From: JADJEI01 sp035328465
GTDB lineage: Bacteria > Bacteroidota > Ignavibacteria > Ignavibacteriales > Ignavibacteriaceae
Direction: 5' to 3'
NCBI GenBank assembly: GCA_035328465.1
Contig: DAOLIQ010000013.1
Location: 1 to 55,106 of the forward strand
DNA: 55,106 nt
Shown: positions 1 through 8,795 of the stretch, piece after piece
Numbering within the stretch: the stretch's first letter is position 1
Layout of the letters: the number at the start of each line of letters is the position of its first letter
Notes under the pieces: generated by a model
Told to the model about the DNA's origin: nothing
The model's input: only the letters and a program-made list of their open reading frames with translations
The model's database searches: none
Program-made: the position numbers and the translations under genes

Positions 1-72
1 TACTTTGTGTAATTGATTTTCCTCCATATATTTGGACTAATAATATTAATACATATTAAAAAAGGATTGATT

Positions 73-552
73 GTGACCAGATTAAATGCGACCGATAAAA
101 AAATACTTGAAATTCTTCAGACAGATGCAAAAATTACCAATGTTGAACTTGCGGCTAAAGTAGGTATCTCGCCGCCGGCAATGTTGGAGAGGGTGAAAAA
201 GCTTGAAAGTTCCGGCATAATTGAAAAATATGTTGCATTAGTCAATCCACAAAAAGTTGGTAGAGAAACTTTTGCGATGGTCTCTGTCTCATTGACACAG
301 CATCAATTGCCAACAATTAATCTCTTTGTTAAGGAGATTAATAAATTAGAGGAAGTTCTTGAATGTTTTCATGTAACAGGGAAAGAAGATTTTCTGCTTA
401 AAGTAGTAGTCAAAAATATTCCCGATTATGAAAAATTCATTTTGGAAAAGTTAACGAAAATAAAAGGTGTAAGCAGAGTAAACACGACATTTATTTTATC
501 CGCCTTTAAATTGAGTACAAAAATTCCTGTTGATAATTATAATGACGATTAA
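73..552 (+). CDS. Lrp/AsnC family transcriptional regulator
   Basis: This is a DNA-binding regulator of amino-acid metabolism genes, about 159 aa, the usual Lrp length. An N-terminal winged helix-turn-helix starts at TRLNATDKKILEILQ and includes the IGISPPAMLERVKKLE-like recognition region. The C-terminal half is the RAM/AsnC ligand-binding and oligomerisation domain, with the GKEDFLLKVVV stretch. I chose the GTG at 73: AAAGG lies 7 nt upstream, and the family normally begins just before LNATDKKIL. The open frame continues upstream to 13 without an ATG. The gene sits 34 nt before a PLP enzyme of the Cys/Met metabolism family, so it probably regulates that gene in response to an amino acid. 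The family is certain; the effector is unknown. Confidence 0.9.
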   Translation: MTRLNATDKKILEILQTDAKITNVELAAKVGISPPAMLERVKKLESSGIIEKYVALVNPQKVGRETFAMVSVSLTQHQLPTINLFVKEINKLEEVLECFHVTGKEDFLLKVVVKNIPDYEKFILEKLTKIKGVSRVNTTFILSAFKLSTKIPVDNYNDD

Positions 553-586
553 AATAAATTCAGCAAATTAAAAAGGAGTATGCCAA

Positions 587-1795
587 ATGCATAAATTTGA
601 TCCCTGCAGTGAAATACAAGACTATCTAGTTTTTGGAGAATATGGAGATGTAAATCCGTCAGTAACTGATTCTTCAACCTATACTTTTTTAAATCCTAAG
701 ACAATGAAGGATCTCTTCGATCATGAAATTGAGGGATGTTTTTTGTATTCACGCCATTGGAACCCTACAAACAAACATCTTGCAGAAGCACTTGCAAAGC
801 TTGAAGGAAGTGAAGCGGCAATAGTAACTGCTTCCGGAATGTCTGCTATTAGCTGTGCGGTACTTCAAATTTGCAGCAGCGGGGATGAAATAATCTCAAG
901 CAGAACGATTTACGGTGGAACTTATGCTTTATTCAAAAATTTTCTGCCGAGATTAGGAATCGCAGTAAAATTTGTTGATACCGGAAATATAGATGCGATT
1001 AAAAACCTTATAACCCCGAATACTAAAATGATTTATTGCGAATCTATAAGCAACCCGCTTTTAGAAATTGCAGACATTCCAAAACTTTCAGAAGTCGCAA
1101 ATCAAAATAATCTCAAACTGGTTGTTGATAACACTTTTAGTCCTATGGTAATTTCACCAATTCAATTAGGTGCTCATATAGTTATCCACTCTTTAACAAA
1201 ATATATTAATGGAACAAGTGATTGCGTTGCCGGATGTATTTGTTCTTCCAAAGAATTTATAAATCAATTAACAGATATAAATTCAGGTGCTTCGATGCTG
1301 CTCGGTCCTGTTCTTGATAGTTACCGGGCTGCAAGTATTTTGAAAAATTTGCACTCGCTTCACATCAGAATGAAGAAACATTCCGAGAATGCAATGTTTA
1401 TTGCAGAGAATTTAGAAAAGATTGGAATAAAAGTTTTTTATCCAGGACTTCCATCGCACAAAGGTCATTCTATAATGAATAATTTGATGAATGAAGGATT
1501 TGGTTTTAGTGGTATGCTTGCTTTTGATGCCGGTACTATCGAAAAAGCTGATGAGTTGATGGAAGCGATGCAGAAAGAATCTGTTGGGTATCTTGCTGTT
1601 AGTCTCGGTTATTTTAAAACGTTATTTAGTTCACCTGGCTCAAGTACTTCTTCAGAAATACCAAAAGAAGAACAAGTTAGTATGGGTCTTAGTGAGGGAC
1701 TTATTCGATTCTCTATCGGGTTGGATAATAATATTGAACGTACTTTTGAAAGAATCAAAAACTCGTTGATAAAAGTTGGTCTTATAAAAAGCTAA
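587..1795 (+). CDS. Cys/Met metabolism PLP-dependent enzyme (methionine gamma-lyase or related)
   Basis: This is a 402-aa fold-type I PLP enzyme of the trans-sulfuration family, which acts on sulfur amino acids by gamma- or beta-elimination or replacement. The PLP lysine is K205 in HSLTKY, with D181 in DNTF and the phosphate-binding pair Y54/R56 in YSRHWNP. The active-site loop reads IYGGTYALF around residue 109. Methionine gamma-lyases typically have Cys at the position that is Gly111 here, whereas O-acetylhomoserine sulfhydrylases and cystathionine lyases have Gly, so the reaction cannot be fixed from sequence. The AAAAGGAG at 571-578 supports this ATG. The Lrp-like gene just upstream suggests amino-acid-responsive control and favours a catabolic lyase. 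The family is sure and the substrate is not. Confidence 0.85.
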   Translation: MHKFDPCSEIQDYLVFGEYGDVNPSVTDSSTYTFLNPKTMKDLFDHEIEGCFLYSRHWNPTNKHLAEALAKLEGSEAAIVTASGMSAISCAVLQICSSGDEIISSRTIYGGTYALFKNFLPRLGIAVKFVDTGNIDAIKNLITPNTKMIYCESISNPLLEIADIPKLSEVANQNNLKLVVDNTFSPMVISPIQLGAHIVIHSLTKYINGTSDCVAGCICSSKEFINQLTDINSGASMLLGPVLDSYRAASILKNLHSLHIRMKKHSENAMFIAENLEKIGIKVFYPGLPSHKGHSIMNNLMNEGFGFSGMLAFDAGTIEKADELMEAMQKESVGYLAVSLGYFKTLFSSPGSSTSSEIPKEEQVSMGLSEGLIRFSIGLDNNIERTFERIKNSLIKVGLIKS

Positions 1796-1801
1796 AAGCA
1801 T

Positions 1802-1841
1802 GGAGTAAGCTAAAATGAGAGGTTGATCTTTAGCTTACTCC
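1802..1841. terminator. Bidirectional hairpin terminator
   Basis: GGAGTAAGCTAAA (1802-1814) and TTTAGCTTACTCC (1829-1841) are perfect 13-bp inverted arms around a 14-nt loop. They lie between two convergent genes, the PLP enzyme and the thioredoxin-like gene, so the hairpin can serve both strands. No long T-run follows on the plus strand, so termination is inferred from the stem and the position. Confidence 0.7.
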
Positions 1842-1850
1842 TGCTGCCAA

Positions 1851-2315
1851 TTAGGATCCTATCAATGATCTTAAATGCTGTACATATGAAGCTGCACCCC
1901 CGGGTTGATACCCGGTAGTGTTAATTAAATTTCCAGAGCTGTTCAAAAGTATAATTGTTGGAAATCCTCTAACGCCATAGCGCTGAGCTAAATTATTGTT
2001 ATACATTTTTGTTTCCACAGTTTGTTCGATAGATCTTGGAAAATCTAACTTTACCAATACTAAATTCTCATTTGCATATTTTTCAAAATCACTTTGAGTA
2101 AAAACTTCTGCACTAAGTTTTTTACACCACTGACACCAATCCGAACCGGTGAAATTAACTAGGATGGTTTTGTGTTCTTCCTGAGCAATCTGAATTGCTT
2201 CTTCAAGATTAGTATGCCAATTTAATGAATCATTCGAACCGGTATTTCCGCAGCCGTAGTTGAAAAAACCTGTGAACAATAAAAAAACTATTATCATTGA
2301 CTTGTAAATATTCAT
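1851..2315 (-). CDS. Secreted thioredoxin-fold protein
   Basis: A 154-aa exported thioredoxin-like protein, probably periplasmic or membrane-anchored. A hydrophobic signal covers residues 5-20. Cys22 follows NYG, a poor lipobox, so lipidation is doubtful. The redox motif is SDWCQWCKKL, with C61 and C64, and the cis-proline loop is GFPTI. The pattern matches the secreted thioredoxin_7/DUF255-like group common in Bacteroidota, in which thiol-disulfide exchange or cysteine reduction outside the cytoplasm is expected. It stands alone on the minus strand, divergent from the flavoprotein fusion at 2507, with 191 nt between them. A shared redox role is possible but unproven. Confidence 0.85.
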   Translation of the reverse strand: MNIYKSMIIVFLLFTGFFNYGCGNTGSNDSLNWHTNLEEAIQIAQEEHKTILVNFTGSDWCQWCKKLSAEVFTQSDFEKYANENLVLVKLDFPRSIEQTVETKMYNNNLAQRYGVRGFPTIILLNSSGNLINTTGYQPGGAASYVQHLRSLIGS

Positions 2316-2506
2316 AACGATATTCTTTATTTTATGAGTGTTAAATATTTGACAATAGATTTGATTCTAATTCACGTAATTGGATTCATCAAAATCTCAA
2401 TTTATTTAAAATCAAATATTCTTGTTGATTTTTTTAGCAGCAAATAAATTTTTGGCTTTGGCTATTTTATTATTTTCATTAAACAAGTTATTCAAAGGCA
2501 TTGAAT

Positions 2507-4996
2507 ATGAATTCAATTTTTACAAAATACTTTTCCTGGCTTCAAAAAGATGTGCCGGTTGGAGAAGTAGAACGCTATCCCAAAATTGATGAAAATGGCG
2601 AAACAACTGTAAAAGGAATTTTTGTTACAGGTGATCTTACAGGAATACCATTGCTAAAACTTGCTGCTGAGAATGGACAGAAAGTTGTCCAGCATATTCT
2701 TAATAGTGATGATTTTAAAAAATTAAAATCGGCAAATAATCAAAAAGATATTTATGATGTAATTATTGTTGGTGCAGGTCCTGCAGGAATTGCAGCCGGA
2801 TTGGAAGCACAAAAACAGAATATCAATTATAAAATTCTTGAATCTTCGCAGAAGTACAATACAATCATCAACTTTCCCAAAGGTAAACCGATTTTTGCAG
2901 AGCCTGTGGAGTATAAACAGAAATCTGATCTTATAATTAATGAAGGCACAAAGGAAACTTTGTTAAATGAACTTTATTCCCAAATACAAAATAAAAATCT
3001 GCCTATTGAAGAAGGCGTAATGGTTGAGACCATTAATAAAGTAGGTGATCATTTTGAAATTTTCACAAAAAAAGAAACTTACAAAGCGCTCCGCGTAATT
3101 CTTGGTATCGGAAAATCCGGCAACTCACGAATGCTAAAAGTTCCCGGTGAAAATCTTCCTAAAGTTTTTAATAGATTATTTGATCCTGCCGATACGAAAG
3201 GGCAGGATGTTTTAATTGTTGGCGGCGGAGACACGGCTTTAGAGACTGCGATTGCTGTTGCCGAGCATGCAAAATCTACAACAATATCATATCGCAAACC
3301 GGCTTTCTCACGACCAAAGGAAGGTAATGTTGAAAAGCTGAATAAGCTTGTCAGCAACGGTAAGCTTAAGCTTATGATGGAATCGGAGGTTAAAGAAATT
3401 AAAGAAGATCAAGTTATTCTTGTTGATAAAGGTAAAAAAGAAATCGGAATAGATAACTCAATGGTTTTCTCAATGATTGGCAAAGAACTTCCATTAGATT
3501 TTTTCAAACGATCAAAAATTCAAATGGAAGGCGAGCTTTCTCTTATGGCAAAACTACAATTTGCTTTGCTCTTGCTTTTTGCAGGCGTAATGTATTTTGG
3601 GAAAAGTAGTGCAGATCTTTTTGAACATTTTTTTGGTAGAGTTAATTCGTGGACTGATGTTTTCTCAAATCTTTTCAATGCTCAGTTCTGGAGTAATTTT
3701 GTTGCACTGCCAGTTCTGATACTTCAAACAATTTTTTCAGATGAAATTAGAGTTTGGAGTTTTACAAAATATTTTAATGCTTTTGTTGCTTATTTCTCCT
3801 TGGTTGGATTTATTCTACTTGGAGTTTATCTGCTTTACAAATTTTTTAAAGAGTATCTCCCCCAAATAAAATTGAACTGGCAAACATTTAAGTATTTCTA
3901 TTTTATTTTCGTTGGAATTTTCTTTGCAGTTGTTTTCTTTGGAGGAAGATATTTTGGCGTTGAGTTTCTTGGCAAGCCGCAATCTTTCTGGTACACAGGT
4001 TTCTATTCTTTAACTATTCTTCTTTTTGGATTGAGAAGAATTAAGATGAAACCGACCCGTTACATCAAATTACAAACTTGGACATTAATTTTAATACAAG
4101 CATTACCGCTTTTCATTTTGCCGGAAATTGTTTTCCCCTTCCTTGGTAAAATTGGTGCGCTGGGTGCGAAAGATGGATTTATGCTGACACAAGTTTTTCC
4201 CGGTGAAAGCTACTGGCATTCTTATGGATTTATTTTAGCCTGGCCATTATTCATGCCAAATTTATTTGGTTCAAATATTACCACCTTTTGGTTGATATAC
4301 AGTCTCATTCAAACTTTCATCATAATCCCGTACATTGTTTATCGGTGGGGCAAAGGCGCATACTGCGGCTGGATTTGTTCCTGCGGTGCGCTTGCAGAAA
4401 CTCTTGGTGATGAATACAGAACACTTGCGTTGCACAGTCCCAAAGCAAAGAAGTGGGAAAACTTTGGTCAGTGGGCTTTGCTTGCTGCTTTTGTTGTTAC
4501 AGGATTAAAACTGCTGAGTGGATTATATGATTTTAATATTCCCATAATAAATGAAAAAATTTCCTACACTGCGGATATCTTACATAATATCTATTACATC
4601 GGTATCGATGTGATTTTTGCCGGCGTGCTTGGTGTTGGTGTGTATTTCTTTTTAAGCGGAAGAGTCTGGTGCAGATTCGGTTGTCCGCTCGCTGCATGGA
4701 TGCACATCGTGAATCGGTTTTCTCGTTACAGAATTTTATCCGAAAAGAAAAAATGTATTTCATGTAACATCTGTACAAAAGTTTGTCACATGGGCATCGA
4801 CGTAATGAACTATGCCAACAAAGGTATTCCGATGAATGATGTTGAATGTGTTCGCTGTTCTGCTTGCGTTGTAAATTGCCCGACACAGGTTTTATCATTT
4901 GGTGAACTGCCCAACTCGGATTTGAATAATAAACTTTATAAAGACATAAAAATTGATTTGAGCAACAAGGCTGCAAACTGGGGCAGCGGATTGTAA
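2507..4996 (+). CDS. Flavoprotein / NapH-like 4Fe-4S membrane fusion protein
   Basis: An 829-aa fusion of a thioredoxin-reductase-like flavoprotein with a membrane polyferredoxin. Approximate residues: 35-65 hold a GIFVTGDLTG segment like the C-terminal FAD-contact motif of such reductases; 88-98 hold the FAD motif VGAGPAGIAAG; 238-245 hold the NAD(P) motif GGGDTALE. From about 350 there are several membrane helices, then CGWICSCGA (about 620) and CRFGCP (about 722), the paired cysteine motifs of NapH/NosR/CcoG-type proteins. Two 4Fe-4S motifs follow: CISCNICTKVC (about 750-760) and CVRCSACVVNC (about 781-791). It probably passes electrons from NAD(P)H through FAD and Fe-S clusters to or across the membrane; the acceptor is unknown. 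ATG 2507 has AAAGG 8 nt upstream; the TTG at 2501 is too close to it. The domain order is permuted. Confidence 0.8.
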   Translation: MNSIFTKYFSWLQKDVPVGEVERYPKIDENGETTVKGIFVTGDLTGIPLLKLAAENGQKVVQHILNSDDFKKLKSANNQKDIYDVIIVGAGPAGIAAGLEAQKQNINYKILESSQKYNTIINFPKGKPIFAEPVEYKQKSDLIINEGTKETLLNELYSQIQNKNLPIEEGVMVETINKVGDHFEIFTKKETYKALRVILGIGKSGNSRMLKVPGENLPKVFNRLFDPADTKGQDVLIVGGGDTALETAIAVAEHAKSTTISYRKPAFSRPKEGNVEKLNKLVSNGKLKLMMESEVKEIKEDQVILVDKGKKEIGIDNSMVFSMIGKELPLDFFKRSKIQMEGELSLMAKLQFALLLLFAGVMYFGKSSADLFEHFFGRVNSWTDVFSNLFNAQFWSNFVALPVLILQTIFSDEIRVWSFTKYFNAFVAYFSLVGFILLGVYLLYKFFKEYLPQIKLNWQTFKYFYFIFVGIFFAVVFFGGRYFGVEFLGKPQSFWYTGFYSLTILLFGLRRIKMKPTRYIKLQTWTLILIQALPLFILPEIVFPFLGKIGALGAKDGFMLTQVFPGESYWHSYGFILAWPLFMPNLFGSNITTFWLIYSLIQTFIIIPYIVYRWGKGAYCGWICSCGALAETLGDEYRTLALHSPKAKKWENFGQWALLAAFVVTGLKLLSGLYDFNIPIINEKISYTADILHNIYYIGIDVIFAGVLGVGVYFFLSGRVWCRFGCPLAAWMHIVNRFSRYRILSEKKKCISCNICTKVCHMGIDVMNYANKGIPMNDVECVRCSACVVNCPTQVLSFGELPNSDLNNKLYKDIKIDLSNKAANWGSGL

Positions 4997-5004
4997 ATTT
5001 AATT

Positions 5005-6135
5005 ATGAAAGAAAAGTTAAGATTTGAATCAATTGATCTGCTAAGAGGATTCGCAATAATTGTAATGATTGAAGTGCATGTTTTTAATGCATTTCTGGTT
5101 TCAGAAATTAGAGAACAAGGCTGGTTTCAGATATTAAATTTTATTAATGGACTCGTTGCTCCTTCATTTCTTTTCGTTTCTGGATTTGCATTTTATATTT
5201 CAGTCTGTAATAAAGTTGATGAGCTTAGAAAATTTGGAGATATTTTTTACAAAAGGATTAAACGCATAATTGAAATACTAATAATAGGATACTTTCTGCA
5301 TCTTCCATTTTATTCTCTCAAAGATTTTATTCAGCAAATTGACTACAAAAGCTGGATTACTTTTTCAAATGTTGATGTACTGCATTGTATTGCGGCAGGG
5401 TTATTTTTTCTTTTACTGCTTAGAATTATCATAAAGAATGACCGATTATTTATCATCTCGATTTTAATCTTTACTTTGATAACTACTCTTGCCGCGCCGT
5501 TTATTTGGAAAATAAATTTTAATGAATTTCTGCCCATGCCAATAGCAAATTATTTTAATCCCAATAATGGTTCATTGTTCCCGATTTTTCCATGGATGGG
5601 GTTTATTTTTAGTGGAGTGATTGCAGGTAAATATTTTATTGAGGCGCAAATAAACAGTAAGCAAAACATTCTGATAAAAAGAATACTGATACTTGGGTTG
5701 GCTTTCGTACTTTTTGGTCATATACTTTTATCAGGAATTCTACCCGAATCGATCAATTCACTTTTGCCAAATCCAATATTTTTTATTTTGCGATTAGGTT
5801 ATGTGTTTGCATTACTTTCATTCTGCTGGTTCGTTGCACAGAAAAAATCTGTGAAATTAAAATTCATATATGATGCAAGCAGGGAATCATTACTAATTTA
5901 TTGGCTTCACTTGCAGTTTATTTATTTACAATTGTTTTCTGGCAAAAGTACGCTAGATATTTTCGGACATTCTTTGGGAATATTAGAAAGTACACTCGGG
6001 GCAATATTTCTTATATTAATAATGATAGCTTGTGCTAAACTTTGGGATAAGCTGAAAGGCATAAGTATGAAGACAGCACGCACAATAAATTATGCGTTTG
6101 TATCAATTCTAATAATAATTTTCATTATAAGGTAA
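5005..6135 (+). CDS. DUF1624 / HGSNAT-like membrane acyltransferase family protein
   Basis: A 376-aa integral membrane protein with about ten hydrophobic segments. Its N-terminus reads SIDLLRGFAIIVMIEVHVFNA, cut here as the DLLRGFAIIVMIEVH signature of the DUF1624/heparan-alpha-glucosaminide N-acetyltransferase-like group, related to acyltransferase-3. A WLHLQF motif near residue 300 (YWLHLQFIYLQLF) is also typical of the family. Members are thought to acetylate or otherwise modify glycans or small molecules at the membrane, but few have been tested. It starts 8 nt after the flavoprotein fusion, so it is probably cotranscribed; no functional link is obvious. The specific substrate is unknown. 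Confidence 0.7.
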   Translation: MKEKLRFESIDLLRGFAIIVMIEVHVFNAFLVSEIREQGWFQILNFINGLVAPSFLFVSGFAFYISVCNKVDELRKFGDIFYKRIKRIIEILIIGYFLHLPFYSLKDFIQQIDYKSWITFSNVDVLHCIAAGLFFLLLLRIIIKNDRLFIISILIFTLITTLAAPFIWKINFNEFLPMPIANYFNPNNGSLFPIFPWMGFIFSGVIAGKYFIEAQINSKQNILIKRILILGLAFVLFGHILLSGILPESINSLLPNPIFFILRLGYVFALLSFCWFVAQKKSVKLKFIYDASRESLLIYWLHLQFIYLQLFSGKSTLDIFGHSLGILESTLGAIFLILIMIACAKLWDKLKGISMKTARTINYAFVSILIIIFIIR

Positions 6136-6256
6136 CAGCCAAAATAAAGTTTATGTCTCAGCCTTAGTGCTCAAAATTATTCAAAAATATTTTGTCACTT
6201 ACTTAAAGTGTTTGGAACTAATAATTGATATGTTAAAAAAATCTAATGGAGAATAT

Positions 6257-7153
6257 ATGAAACTCGGCTTTATCGGTCTCGGCAAAATGGGAATGAACAT
6301 GGTTCATCGTTTAATCAATCAAGGGCATCAGGTAGTGGTTTATAACCGCTCGATGGAAAAAGTTATTGAAGCACAAAAATTGGGCGCAATTGCGTCAACT
6401 TCTATACTTGATTTAGTAAGTAAACTTGATGGAAAAAAAATAATCTGGTTAATGGTTCCATCGGGGAAACCTGTTGATGAAAACATTGAAGCAATACTAC
6501 CGATGTTGAAAAAGGATGACATTATCATTGATGGCGGAAATTCTTTTTGGCGCGATACACAAGCACGGGCAAAAAGAGTTTCCGAAAAAGGAATTCACTA
6601 TCTTGATTGTGGAACGAGCGGTGGTGTTTGGGGATTACAAAATGGCTACTGCCTTATGTATGGCGGTGATAAAAAATCAGCGGACTTCGTTGAACCTATA
6701 TTTAAATCTTTAGCGCCGGAAAATGGTTATGTTTATTGCGGTGAATCAGGTACAGGGCATCTTGTTAAAATGGTGCATAACGGAATTGAATATGGAATGA
6801 TGCAATCTTACGCGGAAGGATTTGAGATACTCAAAAAATCTCCTTTCAATATAAACATTACAAAAGTTGCAGATGCATGGCAATATGGCAGCGTAGTTAG
6901 AAGCTGGCTTCTGGAGCTTGCAGTTAATGCTTTTAAAGATGATCCGAACTTGGAACAATTAAAAGATTACGTGCAGGATAGCGGAGAAGGACGATGGACT
7001 GTTCAAACAGCTATGGATTTTGATGTGCCAGCTCATGTTATTACTGCTTCACTTTATACGAGATTTCAATCGAGGCAGGATGAATCTTTTGCGATGAAAG
7101 TTTTAGCTGCACTGAGAAATCAATTTGGCGGACATGCAGTAAAAACAAAATAA
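6257..7153 (+). CDS. gnd: 6-phosphogluconate dehydrogenase, decarboxylating (short form)
   Basis: Oxidises 6-phosphogluconate to ribulose 5-phosphate and CO2 in the oxidative pentose phosphate pathway, in the cytoplasm. At 298 aa it is the short GndA/YqeC-like form rather than the ~470-aa form. The Rossmann motif is GFIGLGKMGMNMV, the substrate loops are DGGNSFWRDT and CGTSGGVWGLQNGY, and the catalytic lysine lies in KMVHNGIEYGMMQ. ATG 6257 has GGAG 5 nt upstream and begins MKLGFIGLG as usual; the frame stays open back to 6167, but those residues have no place in the fold. It heads a block with zwf, pgl, tal and pgi. NRS after the second strand leaves the NAD/NADP preference open. Confidence 0.93.
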   Translation: MKLGFIGLGKMGMNMVHRLINQGHQVVVYNRSMEKVIEAQKLGAIASTSILDLVSKLDGKKIIWLMVPSGKPVDENIEAILPMLKKDDIIIDGGNSFWRDTQARAKRVSEKGIHYLDCGTSGGVWGLQNGYCLMYGGDKKSADFVEPIFKSLAPENGYVYCGESGTGHLVKMVHNGIEYGMMQSYAEGFEILKKSPFNINITKVADAWQYGSVVRSWLLELAVNAFKDDPNLEQLKDYVQDSGEGRWTVQTAMDFDVPAHVITASLYTRFQSRQDESFAMKVLAALRNQFGGHAVKTK

Positions 7154-7158
7154 AGCTA

Positions 7159-7245
7159 TATGTCATTGCGAGAGACGATAAATACGAAGCAGTCTCATTA
7201 AGCGTGATAGATTGCTTCACTCGAGGACTCGTTTGCAATGACATA
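7159..7245. repeat. Compound palindromic dispersed repeat (TGTCATTGCGAG type)
   Basis: TATGTCATTGC (7159-7169) and GCAATGACATA (7235-7245) are perfect 11-bp inverted arms. Inside them GAAGCAGTCT (7186-7195) pairs with AGATTGCTTC (7209-7218), with one wobble, giving a nested hairpin. The element fills almost the entire gnd-zwf gap. The outer motif matches the TGTCATTGCGAG palindromes found scattered in many bacterial genomes. It could form an RNA hairpin inside the operon transcript. Confidence 0.75.
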
Positions 7246-7268
7246 CGAATAAATTAATCAGGAACAAT

Positions 7269-8789
7269 ATGAACATTACAGAAAATCATATATATGTTAT
7301 TTTCGGTGCTTCCGGCGATCTTACTAAAAGGAAATTAATTCCCGCTATTTATTCTCTTTTTGTTCAGAATCTTCTGCCGGAAAATTTTGCCTTGCTCGGT
7401 GTTTCAAGATCAAAATTTAGTGATGATGAATTTAGAAAGAACATGAATTCTGCTATCAATGAGTTTAAAGAAATTGATAATGCCACCAAGATAGATGAAT
7501 TTATTAAAAAAATATTTTACACAACAATAAATTTTGATGAAACAGCCGCTTACAAAAAATTAAAAGATAAAATTATTGAACTCAGAGAGTTAAATAATAT
7601 CGGCGGGAACACAATATTTTATTTATCGACCCCTCCAAGTTTATATGGTATCATTCCGCAAAATCTCGCTGAAGTTGAATTGAATAAACAGGAGGATGGA
7701 TGGAAAAGATTAATAATTGAAAAACCATTCGGGTATGATTTACAATCAGCATTAAAGTTAAAAGATGAACTTCTTAAAGGCTGGAAGGAAGAACAGATAT
7801 TCAGAATTGATCACTATCTCGGTAAAGAAACTGTTCAAAATCTTTTGGTCACACGATTTTCAAACGGAATTTTTGAACCGCTCTGGAATAGAAATTATAT
7901 TCATCACGTTGAAATAACTTCGGCGGAAAGTATCGGTGTCGAAAAACGCGGCGGTTATTACGACGCATCAGGAGCCTTGCGGGACATGGTGCAGAATCAT
8001 CTGCTTCAAGTTGTCGGTCTAACAGCTATGGAATCACCTTCTTCATTGGAGCCAATAGCAATACGCAATGAAATCTTAAAAGTTTTTCAATCCTTACGTC
8101 CGATCAAAAAAGAAGATGTAAAAAAAAAAGCAATCAGGGGACAGTACGTTTCTTCGCATATTAAGCGTCAATTAGTGAACGGTTACCGTGAAGAGGATGG
8201 AGTAAAACCTGAATCAACAACCGAAACCTATGTGGCATTAAAATTTTTTATTGATAACTGGAGATGGGGAGGTGTACCTTTTTATATCCGAACAGGTAAA
8301 AGATTACCAACACGCGTTACTGAAGTTGTAATTCATTTTAAACCAACTCCGCATTTTTTGTTTTCACAGAGTGATGTCAGTCGTAACTGTAATCAACTTG
8401 TTATTAGAATTCAACCAGATGAAGGTATATTACTAAAGTTTGGAATGAAAACCCCAGGTGGAGGTTTCGAAGTGAAAAATGTAAATATGGATTTTCACTA
8501 TTCTGATCTTTCTAATTTAAGAATTCCATCTGCCTATGAGCGCTTACTTCACGATACAATGAAGGGCGATTCAACCTTATTTGCAAGAACTGAAGAAGTT
8601 TTAGAAGCGTGGAAGTTTTTGACTCCTATAATTGAGTGCTGGGAAAATGATAATAGGATCCCGCTGTATGGATATCCCGCCGGCTCTTGGGGTCCGGAGA
8701 ATGCGGATGCCCTAATCGAAGATGCAAATATGGGGTGGAGGTATCCGTGTAAGAATCTTTCTGATGATGGAATTTATTGCGAACTTTAA
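7269..8789 (+). CDS. zwf: Glucose-6-phosphate 1-dehydrogenase
   Basis: Oxidises glucose 6-phosphate to 6-phosphogluconolactone, the first step of the oxidative pentose phosphate pathway. The 506-aa length is typical. The nucleotide-binding motif is FGASGDLTKRKLIPA at residues 12-26, EKPFGYD follows, and the active-site signature RIDHYLGKETVQN lies near residue 180 with its catalytic histidine context. The C-terminal region RWGGVPFYIRTGKRL is also diagnostic. The ATG follows AATCAGGAAC, giving a weak AGGA site 6-7 nt away. The gene is separated from gnd by a palindromic repeat and from pgl by 6 nt. It probably supplies NADPH. Confidence 0.97.
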   Translation: MNITENHIYVIFGASGDLTKRKLIPAIYSLFVQNLLPENFALLGVSRSKFSDDEFRKNMNSAINEFKEIDNATKIDEFIKKIFYTTINFDETAAYKKLKDKIIELRELNNIGGNTIFYLSTPPSLYGIIPQNLAEVELNKQEDGWKRLIIEKPFGYDLQSALKLKDELLKGWKEEQIFRIDHYLGKETVQNLLVTRFSNGIFEPLWNRNYIHHVEITSAESIGVEKRGGYYDASGALRDMVQNHLLQVVGLTAMESPSSLEPIAIRNEILKVFQSLRPIKKEDVKKKAIRGQYVSSHIKRQLVNGYREEDGVKPESTTETYVALKFFIDNWRWGGVPFYIRTGKRLPTRVTEVVIHFKPTPHFLFSQSDVSRNCNQLVIRIQPDEGILLKFGMKTPGGGFEVKNVNMDFHYSDLSNLRIPSAYERLLHDTMKGDSTLFARTEEVLEAWKFLTPIIECWENDNRIPLYGYPAGSWGPENADALIEDANMGWRYPCKNLSDDGIYCEL

Positions 8790-8795
8790 CAAGCT

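Noticed and set aside
4533..4976. 147-aa Cys/His-rich minus-strand frame
   Set aside because: The cysteines and histidines are the reverse reading of the Fe-S region of the flavoprotein fusion; no independent support.
6167..6256. N-terminal extension of gnd
   Set aside because: The frame is open but has no ribosome-binding site, and the family begins at the ATG at 6257 with MKLGFIGLG.
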